A stretch of DNA of 64,000 nt. Source: Thiohalocapsa sp963695445. Lineage in GTDB: Bacteria > Pseudomonadota > Gammaproteobacteria > Chromatiales > Chromatiaceae. Both the position numbers and the translations under genes were made by a program. Every line of letters begins with the position of its first letter. The stretch's first letter is position 1. The stretch is taken from NCBI GenBank assembly GCA_963695445.1, contig CAVOGV010000023.1, forward strand, positions 1-64,000, in the 5' to 3' direction. The notes under the pieces are model-generated. The model did no database searches and had not been told where the DNA came from. It worked only from the letters and a program-made list of their open reading frames with translations. Of this stretch, positions 57,989 through 64,000 are shown one piece after another.

Positions 57989-58627
57989 ATGAACTTGAAG
58001 ATACTCCTCTGCGACGATCACGCGCTGTTCCGCGAGGGGCTGGCCGCGCTGCTGGCGCGGCGACCCGGCTGGCGCATCGTCGCCGAAGCCGGCGAGGGGG
58101 CCGCGGCTATCCGCCTGGCTGAGCAGCACAAGCCCGACCTGGCCGTGCTCGACGTGTCCATGCCCGGCGTCAGCGGCATCGAGGCCGCGGAGGGTATCCG
58201 CGTCGTCTCCCCGAACACTCGAATCATCGCGCTGTCGATGTACGGCGACTTGCATTACAGACAGCGCATGTTCGATGCCGGCGCCGAGGCCTATGTGCTG
58301 AAGAACGAGGCCGGCGCGCAATTGGAGCAAGCCATCGATGCGGTGCTGCGGGGCGAGACCTTCATTAGCCCGGCCCTGTGTAGGCAACAGGCGCCACATC
58401 CGCAACGCTCCGCCGAACTGGACCAGTACAAACTCTCGGAGCGCGAGCGAGAGGTGTTGCGTCGCCTGGCCCAGGGTCAACGGACCAAGGACATTGCGAA
58501 CGATCTCGGCATCAGCGCGAAGACCGTCGAGACCCACCGCAGTCGCCTGATGCTCAAGCTCGACATCGACAACCTGGTGGGCTTGGTCAAATTCGCGATT
58601 CGCGCTGGTCTGGTCAGCTCGGAGTGA
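57989..58627 (+). CDS. LuxR-type response regulator
   Basis: A 212-residue regulator with a receiver domain (acidic pair LCDDH, phosphoacceptor Asp in LAVLDVSMPG, Lys in YVLKNEAG) and a LuxR HTH (LSEREREVLRRLAQGQRTKD, KTVETHRSRLML). It is the natural partner of the HisKA_3 kinase upstream, although the REP locus and 507 bases now separate them. Targets may include c-di-GMP or surface-growth genes, given the YfiR link; this is inference. Confidence 0.88.
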   Translation: MNLKILLCDDHALFREGLAALLARRPGWRIVAEAGEGAAAIRLAEQHKPDLAVLDVSMPGVSGIEAAEGIRVVSPNTRIIALSMYGDLHYRQRMFDAGAEAYVLKNEAGAQLEQAIDAVLRGETFISPALCRQQAPHPQRSAELDQYKLSEREREVLRRLAQGQRTKDIANDLGISAKTVETHRSRLMLKLDIDNLVGLVKFAIRAGLVSSE

Positions 58628-58651
58628 CCAGGCCAACGCGCAGCCGCGCAT

Positions 58652-58800
58652 GGGAGCGCCGGCATCCTGCCGGCCACGGCGCGAAGCGCCGTTCTCCTAG
58701 CATTTTCGGCGAATAGGTGACGCGTTTCGAGCCCATCTCGATCGCCGCCTGGCGGCGGCGGGCCGGCAAGATACCGGCGCTCCCAGTGCCGGCTTCGCCG
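58652..58800. repeat. REP-like inverted repeat, variant locus 6
   Basis: A 24-base arm at 58652-58675 (core GCCGGCATCCTGCCGGC) pairs with 58761-58784 at 22 of 24 positions. The architecture (outer GGGAGC/GCTCCC, inner palindrome, GCGCGAAGCGC and GCCGCCTGGCGGC elements) is that of the other loci but with GCCGGC cores in place of GCCGAC. Confidence 0.7.
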
Positions 58801-58821
58801 GCTGGCGAGAGGAACGACTCG

Positions 58822-59583
58822 CTAGTTCGGTGAGGCGAGCGAGCCCGAGCCGCCAGTGCGCTCCCAGACGAATTCGGCGACGTGCCGTACCTGAAAATTC
58901 AGCCTGGCGTTGCGCGCGGTGCCGTCGAGGTTCAGCAGGCAACCGCAATCCTGACTCAGCAGCAGGCCGGCTCCGGTGGCGGCGACGGCCGCGGCCTTGT
59001 CCGCGGCCATCGCGGCGGAGATCTCCGGCTCTTTGACCGAGAAGGTGCCGCCGAATCCGCAGCACTCGTAGGCATGATCCGGCTCCACCACGCTGACATT
59101 GGCGAGCCGCCCGAGCAGGCCGAGCGCCGCCGGTGCCACCACCATCTCGCGCCGCGCGGAGCAGGACTGGTGCAACGCAACGGTGATTGGCGGACCCTGG
59201 TCAGCCAGTTCGAGATCGAGCACCCGGTCGAGAAAGTCGCACAGCTCCACGACGCGCGCGGCGAGTTGCCGCGCCCGCCCTGCATCGGGCGTATCGGCGA
59301 ACAGGCGCGGATAGTGCTCACGCAGCATGCCGGCGCAGGAGGCCGACGGCACCACCACCGGCTCGTCCCCGGCCAGCGCGTGGAGCTGTTGACGAGCGAC
59401 CCGGCGTGCATCGTCACGAAAGCCCGAGTTGTAGGCGGGCTGTCCGCAGCAGGTCTGCCCCTGCGGAAAACGAACGGCCACGCCGGCGCGATCGATCAGC
59501 CGCATCGCCGCCAGCCCCGCTTGTGGAAAGACCAGGTCGATCAGGCAGGTGCCGAAGACAAGGACGCGGTCCGGCTTGCTCAT
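58822..59583 (-). CDS. lldE: LldE/LutA-like (Fe-S)-binding protein
   Basis: LldE (LutA) is one of three proteins (LldEFG/LutABC) that oxidise lactate. The 253-residue product has two CCG domains: TCCGQPAYNSGF near residues 45-56 and ECCGFGGTFSVKEPE near 180-195. Further Cys residues occur in SCAGMLREHYP, HQSCSARRE and QDCGCLLNL. The start at 59583 (MSKPDRVLVFGTCL) fits the family; the frame is open to 59661. No lldF or lldG is seen, which is odd for this family; a glycolate oxidase-type or other partner is possible. Confidence 0.85.
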   Translation of the reverse strand: MSKPDRVLVFGTCLIDLVFPQAGLAAMRLIDRAGVAVRFPQGQTCCGQPAYNSGFRDDARRVARQQLHALAGDEPVVVPSASCAGMLREHYPRLFADTPDAGRARQLAARVVELCDFLDRVLDLELADQGPPITVALHQSCSARREMVVAPAALGLLGRLANVSVVEPDHAYECCGFGGTFSVKEPEISAAMAADKAAAVAATGAGLLLSQDCGCLLNLDGTARNARLNFQVRHVAEFVWERTGGSGSLASPN

Positions 59584-59724
59584 CAGTGTTTCCAAGCGCT
59601 CGGTCGTTTGGGACTCATACCGCGGCCACGGTTGCTGCGTAAAGCCGGCGAATTCATCCAATGACGGTACGGCGACAGTTCCAGAAGATCAAGTCCATTT
59701 AACAGACAGCGGTCCGGCAATCGC

Positions 59725-62700
59725 CTAATCGCATGCCGAGATGCCCAATTGGTCGTAGCGGTAGTTGCACAGGAAGCCCTCGACCTCGCCCGCAGGCATC
59801 GGATGGCCGATCAGATACCCCTGAGCCCCGTGGCAGCCAGCAGAAACCAGAAACTCGAGCTGTGCCCGGGTCTCGACACCCTCGGCCACGACGCGCTTGC
59901 CCAATGTATGCGACATCGCGATCAGGGCACGAACAATTGAACGATCATTGGCGTCGGTCTCAATGTCGCGAACGAAGCTCTGATCGATCTTGAGCGTGTT
60001 CACGGGCAATTGCTTAAGTCGCGCGAAGGATGACTCGCCGGTCCCGAAGTCGTCGATGGCCAACTCGAAACCCATCGCTGCCAGATCCTGCCAAAGACTA
60101 GACGCAGAGACCGTTTCACTCATCGCAGTCTCGACGATTTCCAGTTCCAACTCGGCCGGCGCAATGCCCGCCTCGCTGATACTGTCCGTTAACAGCGCTA
60201 GCAGCGATCGTGGATCGGAAACCAACGATCCATCGACATTGCAGCCGATACGACCGGCGCCGACTCCGCCGTCGCGCCAAGCCGCAGCTTGACGCGCCGA
60301 GTGTCCGAGCACCCAGGCGTTAATTGACTGCACCATCCCGGTGTCGCGAGCGGCATCGAGAAAATCGACGGGTGACAATAGTCCCCGTTCCGGATGCTGC
60401 CAACGCAATAGGGCCTCGAAACCGGTTATTGCGCCGTCTGACAACGCAATCTTCGGCTGGTAATGCAGCCGGAGCTGACCGTCGACCAAGGCACGCCGAA
60501 ACTCCCCTTCCAGCGAAAAACGGCGATCCGCCTCGGTCGCCATTACCGGGGTGAAATAGCGATAACCGTCGCGGCCCTGCTGCTTGATCTGGTGCATGGC
60601 AGCGTCTGCGTTCTTCAGCAGCGTGGGGGCATCCAAGCCGTCGTTGGGATAGATCGATATGCCGATACTGGCGGACAGGTGGACGGGATTTTCGTCCAGC
60701 AGCAGCGGTTCACGAATCAACACCAACAGCTGGTGGGCGAGGTCCGAAGGAGCCCCGGAATGCTCCAGGTCGTCGAGCAGAACGGCGAATTCGTCATCGC
60801 CGATCCGCCCCAGTACGTCGCGACTTCTGACGGCCTCACGTACGCGTTTTGCCACCAGGCCGATCATGTCATCACCGACACGGTGCCCGAGGGTTTCGTT
60901 GATGCGCTTGAAACGGTCCAAGTCCAAATACAGCAGAGCCATCCGCCGGCCGTGTTCTGCCCCATTCTCGATTCGCCTTGCCACGACATCGAGAAATGCG
61001 CCACGGTTATACAACCCGGTCAGCTGGTCCCGGTCGGCAAGTTCCCGCAGCTGATCGTCTTTATCGCGCAGTTCGCTAACGTCTTGACCGACCCCCACAT
61101 AGCTCCCGACGTCCTGACCGCCGTCTTTGACCGCCGTAAGGCGCAACCGCTGCGGGTAGAGCTCCCCGGTCTTACGTCGGCTCCAGACCTCACCCTCCCA
61201 GCGACCAACGCGCTGCAGCGTCGCCCAAATCGCGGCATAAAATCCAATGTCATGGCGCCCCGAGTCCAAAAGGCTCGGGTTGTGCCCCAGGACATCGGTC
61301 TCCGAATAACCCGTAATGCGTGTAAAGGCTGCATTGACGGCAGAAATGCGCAAGGCGCTGTCGGTGACGACAATCGCTTCGTCGAGGTTCTGGAAGGCCG
61401 TCTCGACCAAGCGCAAATGATGGCGATTGTCGTACTCCGCACCGATGTCGCGAAACATCACGATGCTTCCGGTGACACCCCGCCTTTCTTGCATTGGAGA
61501 GGCGGTTACGCTCACGCGCATCAGACTGCCATCACCGCGTCGAAACATCTCCTCGTCGCTGCGGTATTCACCACCCCGTAGGGCATCGGCCCGCATCGGG
61601 CAGGCATCCCCTAGAGTACCGTTGTGATCATGAAACAACTGATGCGGATCGGCTCCGATAAGCTCGCGCCGGCGGTACCCGAGCAGCGCGCAGGCTGCAG
61701 CGTTGGCATCGGTGATGAGGCCGCGAGTCGACAATAGGTACAACCCCTCGCCCATGCGTCCGCTGATCGTGTTCAACCGCCGAATCGACGCCCCCCACCG
61801 CCGCAGCAACAGCCAACAGAAGGCAAGCAGCAGTAGACCAGCCAAAAAAATGCCGGCGTAGCGGGCACGGCGCTGCGCGTAGCCGGAATCCGGGGTATAG
61901 GCAATCAGGTAGGCACTCAGACCACCTTGGCTGTCTTGAATGGGCGTCAGCGCGACAGCAAAGCAATCGAACAGGGACATACACTGATGCGCGACGGCTG
62001 ACCGACCCGCCGCCATGGCCTCGATGGTATTCGCATCCTCGGCAAGACCGAAGTCGATCCTGGCGATCCGGAGACTACGATCGTCGGAAGCCGATGCTGA
62101 TGGAGCCTCATCGATCGGATGCTGCGAGTAGAATTCGGCCTCCTCAGCCGCCTCTGTTTCGTCCGCCTCAGTATCGGTTTGGTCACCAAGCGGCACTAGG
62201 CGAACAAAGGTGTCCGGGCCCGACGAAGATTCACGATGCTCGGCCATTCGACCGATCAGCGTACCGGTATCCATGGCGAACTCGACGGCGGCCAATAAGC
62301 GTCCCTCATAACGCAAGGGGAATACCTTACGTATGCCCGACCCGTCAGGCCCACTCTCGAAGCCCTGCTGCGGCTCGCCGGTGTCGATCGCCCGATCGAA
62401 CAGAGATCGCCCATCCCGCATCGGTTCGCCGACCAGATCCGGACGACCGAAGCTCAAGAACAGGTTCCCGTCCAGCGTAACGAATTGCAACGAATTGATG
62501 CCGTAGATGCGCAGTTGCCGGTAAGTCGGCAATAATGCTTCGTAGAGATCGGCACGCAATTGCTGCGCAGAATCGGGATCTGCCGGGGAGACCTTAGCCA
62601 ACATCCCGCTCACAATGGGCCGATTGATGGCAACGTCGTAGGTGACTTCGGTGGCCTGGTCAAAGCAACCCGAGACCGTCGCGTAGGCAGTCTCGAGTTC

Positions 62701-62814
62701 TGATTGGAACATCGAGAGGTGCTGGCCCGAATCAACCAGAAAAAGTCGCCACAAACTCCAAGCAAGCGCCGCCGCGGCGATCAAGATCAACGCCGCAGAC
62801 GCCAACGGTCTCAT
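59725..62814 (-). CDS. membrane PAS-GGDEF-EAL cyclic-di-GMP signalling protein
   Basis: This protein of about 1,029 residues has a membrane segment near the N-terminus, a large periplasmic sensor (dCACHE-like, to about residue 315) with an acidic insert (EADETEAAEEAEF), and a second membrane segment. Two PAS domains, GGDEF and EAL follow. The GGDEF signature is degenerate (RIGDDEF), so the cyclase domain is probably inactive or a GTP sensor. The EAL domain keeps FEALLRW, ELEIVETAM, IDDFGTGESSFARL, LKIDQSFV and VAEGVET, so phosphodiesterase activity is likely. ATG 62814 is chosen; GTG 62826 is the alternative. Confidence 0.9.
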   Translation of the reverse strand: MRPLASAALILIAAAALAWSLWRLFLVDSGQHLSMFQSELETAYATVSGCFDQATEVTYDVAINRPIVSGMLAKVSPADPDSAQQLRADLYEALLPTYRQLRIYGINSLQFVTLDGNLFLSFGRPDLVGEPMRDGRSLFDRAIDTGEPQQGFESGPDGSGIRKVFPLRYEGRLLAAVEFAMDTGTLIGRMAEHRESSSGPDTFVRLVPLGDQTDTEADETEAAEEAEFYSQHPIDEAPSASASDDRSLRIARIDFGLAEDANTIEAMAAGRSAVAHQCMSLFDCFAVALTPIQDSQGGLSAYLIAYTPDSGYAQRRARYAGIFLAGLLLLAFCWLLLRRWGASIRRLNTISGRMGEGLYLLSTRGLITDANAAACALLGYRRRELIGADPHQLFHDHNGTLGDACPMRADALRGGEYRSDEEMFRRGDGSLMRVSVTASPMQERRGVTGSIVMFRDIGAEYDNRHHLRLVETAFQNLDEAIVVTDSALRISAVNAAFTRITGYSETDVLGHNPSLLDSGRHDIGFYAAIWATLQRVGRWEGEVWSRRKTGELYPQRLRLTAVKDGGQDVGSYVGVGQDVSELRDKDDQLRELADRDQLTGLYNRGAFLDVVARRIENGAEHGRRMALLYLDLDRFKRINETLGHRVGDDMIGLVAKRVREAVRSRDVLGRIGDDEFAVLLDDLEHSGAPSDLAHQLLVLIREPLLLDENPVHLSASIGISIYPNDGLDAPTLLKNADAAMHQIKQQGRDGYRYFTPVMATEADRRFSLEGEFRRALVDGQLRLHYQPKIALSDGAITGFEALLRWQHPERGLLSPVDFLDAARDTGMVQSINAWVLGHSARQAAAWRDGGVGAGRIGCNVDGSLVSDPRSLLALLTDSISEAGIAPAELELEIVETAMSETVSASSLWQDLAAMGFELAIDDFGTGESSFARLKQLPVNTLKIDQSFVRDIETDANDRSIVRALIAMSHTLGKRVVAEGVETRAQLEFLVSAGCHGAQGYLIGHPMPAGEVEGFLCNYRYDQLGISACD

Positions 62815-63089
62815 CGCAGGAGGCACGCGAGCGACACGCCCGCGAGCTCACAGAATTCGAACCGGCTGCCCCCAGCCGCGGTGGCGCGATCCACGCGCTG
62901 GCGCAGAGCGTGGAGCACGATTGGTTTGCACATCAGGGTGTATGGGCGCTGTCTGTTCTCTGCCTCTAGGACGTCCGTTGCGTTGCAGCTTGGCGTGGCT
63001 AAAGACGCGACGCATCGAATGCATCGCACCTTCGCCGCGGTGCGTCGGCGGCACAATTTCCTTCTGCGCCGCAAATATTATGTTCTGTT

Positions 63090-63584
63090 TCAGGCGCTCA
63101 ACGTCTTGATCGCAGAGATGACTTGTGCGCAGGCTTCTGCGCAGTCCTTGCACTCAATGTGCTTGTCCTCATGCACCCGGCATTCTTTCTCGCAGTCTTC
63201 GCAGGCCTGCATGCAGACTGCTGACAGCGCCTTGACATAAGGTGAGTTTGCCGCGAGCTGGTAGGAGAAGGCCTTGCAAATGGGCAGCATCTCGTTGACC
63301 TTCTTGGCGCAATCCGCCAGCGTCGTGTCGCCCTCCTGGAACGCGACCAGGCAATGCGCCGAGCATTGTTGGGCCGCGACGACGCACTCGTTTACCGCGC
63401 GGAGCACGTCGGGGCTCTTCGGAGCGTGATCTTCATGGCGGTGGCCCGGCATATCGCCCGCGATGCCCGCGCCAGAGGCGAGGGCGAGGCCCGCGGCGCC
63501 GGCACCGATCAGCAGCGAGCGGCGGCTGATGCCATCGGTTCGATCCAAGGAAGCCTCGAGGTTGACGTCTTCATCGTGGTTCAT
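63090..63584 (-). CDS. Tat-exported copper storage protein (Csp1-like)
   Basis: A 164-residue four-helix-bundle protein with a Tat signal (ISRRSLLIGAGAAGLALASG). The mature part carries 12 cysteines, mostly in CxxxC-type helical patterns (AAQQCSAHC, VCMQACEDCEKEC, ECKDCAEAC), plus a His-rich linker (GHRHEDH). This is the pattern of Csp1, which stores many Cu(I) ions inside the bundle. Export through Tat implies it folds, and probably loads, in the cytoplasm. It lies 30 bases upstream of the partial surface-protein gene on the opposite side of the same strand order. Confidence 0.87.
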   Translation of the reverse strand: MNHDEDVNLEASLDRTDGISRRSLLIGAGAAGLALASGAGIAGDMPGHRHEDHAPKSPDVLRAVNECVVAAQQCSAHCLVAFQEGDTTLADCAKKVNEMLPICKAFSYQLAANSPYVKALSAVCMQACEDCEKECRVHEDKHIECKDCAEACAQVISAIKTLSA

Positions 63585-63614
63585 GAGTTTAGGAATCTCC
63601 TATCGGTGTTGTCA

Positions 63615-64000
63615 TTAATCGATCTGCCGCCTCCGGCCGAGCAGACGAAGCGCCACGAAACCCGGCAGCAACAGAACGACCACAGAGGGCAGCGGCACGG
63701 CTCTTGTCGCTCCCGAGTAAGTGATACTCGTCTGGGACGTCGTTGCGTCCGACTGAAGGAGCGAGAATGGGCCGAGAAACGCGCCATCCTCCGATATCAT
63801 GACATCCACAAGGGTGGATGCACCATTGGCAAGTGTCCCCAAGTCCCAGGAAAGGGCCATTGCGACATTACCTTGAGTCCCGGGAGGGAAATCATTGGTG
63901 TTGGACAGGCTGCCGAGTAGCAGATTATCGAGAATCTCTGGAAAAGTACCCTCTGGCGTGCCGACCTCAAAAGCCTGTCCGACCGCTTGCGAACCGGATG
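63615..64000 (-). CDS. partial surface/secreted protein with VPLP-type C-terminal sorting signal
   Basis: The coding frame enters from the right window edge, so the N-terminus is missing; 127 residues are visible. The sequence is rich in Ser, Thr, Gly and Asn (LLLGSLSNTNDFPPGTQG), typical of PEP-CTERM-like secreted proteins. It ends in VPLPSVVVLLLPGFVALRLL followed by GRRR: a short motif, one hydrophobic segment and a basic tail. This is the tripartite exosortase/CTERM type of sorting signal, in which VPLP replaces PEP. Confidence 0.75.
   Translation of the reverse strand, partial: SGSQAVGQAFEVGTPEGTFPEILDNLLLGSLSNTNDFPPGTQGNVAMALSWDLGTLANGASTLVDVMISEDGAFLGPFSLLQSDATTSQTSITYSGATRAVPLPSVVVLLLPGFVALRLLGRRRQID

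Overview
The window is GC-rich bacterial chromosome with gammaproteobacterial gene content. The run ndk-rlmN-pilF-rodZ-hisS-yfgM-bamB-der is the conserved gammaproteobacterial arrangement, with ispG missing between rodZ and hisS. Together with glgX/gnd/zwf, periplasmic nitrate reductase and a dispersed palindromic repeat family, this suggests a Chromatiales-like purple sulfur or sulfur-oxidising relative. That last step is an impression, because no photosynthesis or sulfur genes lie in the window.

Layout. 1-2400: a palindromic repeat locus and two unknown minus-strand genes. 2411-10952: the housekeeping run. 11005-20354: a Nudix hydrolase, then carbohydrate genes (glgX, gnd, zwf, a split transketolase, a cupin) interrupted by a hicAB toxin-antitoxin pair. 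20370-30000: larE, a DUF302 protein, a small exported repeat protein, a GH1 6-phospho-beta-glucosidase and a very large alpha-2-macroglobulin gene broken by one stop and three frameshifts. 30034-45118: a nitrogen-oxide respiration island holding a Crp/Fnr regulator, hcp, an octaheme hydroxylamine-oxidoreductase-like gene, a TPR gene, narXL, a second Crp/Fnr regulator and napDAGHBC. 45346-49091: PBP1A and a TetR-type regulator. 49205-52130: two decayed mobile or accessory genes between two exported proteins and repeat loci. 52245-58627: a nucleotidyltransferase module and a TonB receptor/YfiR/histidine kinase/response regulator set. 58822-64000: an LldE-like protein, a large PAS-GGDEF-EAL protein, a Tat-exported copper-storage protein, and the C-terminal part of a VPLP/CTERM-type surface protein.

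The most interesting system is the 30-45 kb island. It holds every enzyme of the 'reverse HURM' route proposed for some Campylobacterota: nitrate to nitrite by Nap, nitrite to hydroxylamine by an octaheme HAO-like cytochrome, and hydroxylamine to ammonium by Hcp. NapC/NapGH are the likely quinol-side donors. FNR/DNR-type palindromes (TTGAT-N4-ATCAA or near matches) stand before hcp/hao, before the second regulator and before napD, so the set looks like one anaerobic regulon further tuned by NarXL.

Two other themes cut across the window. First, a REP/BIME-like repeat family occurs at six loci, with a nearby REP-associated transposase that is visibly inactivated. Second, many otherwise intact genes carry single-base indels or single nonsense codons (zwf, napA, the alpha-2-macroglobulin gene, the TonB receptor, the TPR gene, the sensor kinase, perhaps the transketolase). 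Several indels sit in short G or C runs, so assembly error and real gene decay need to be told apart.
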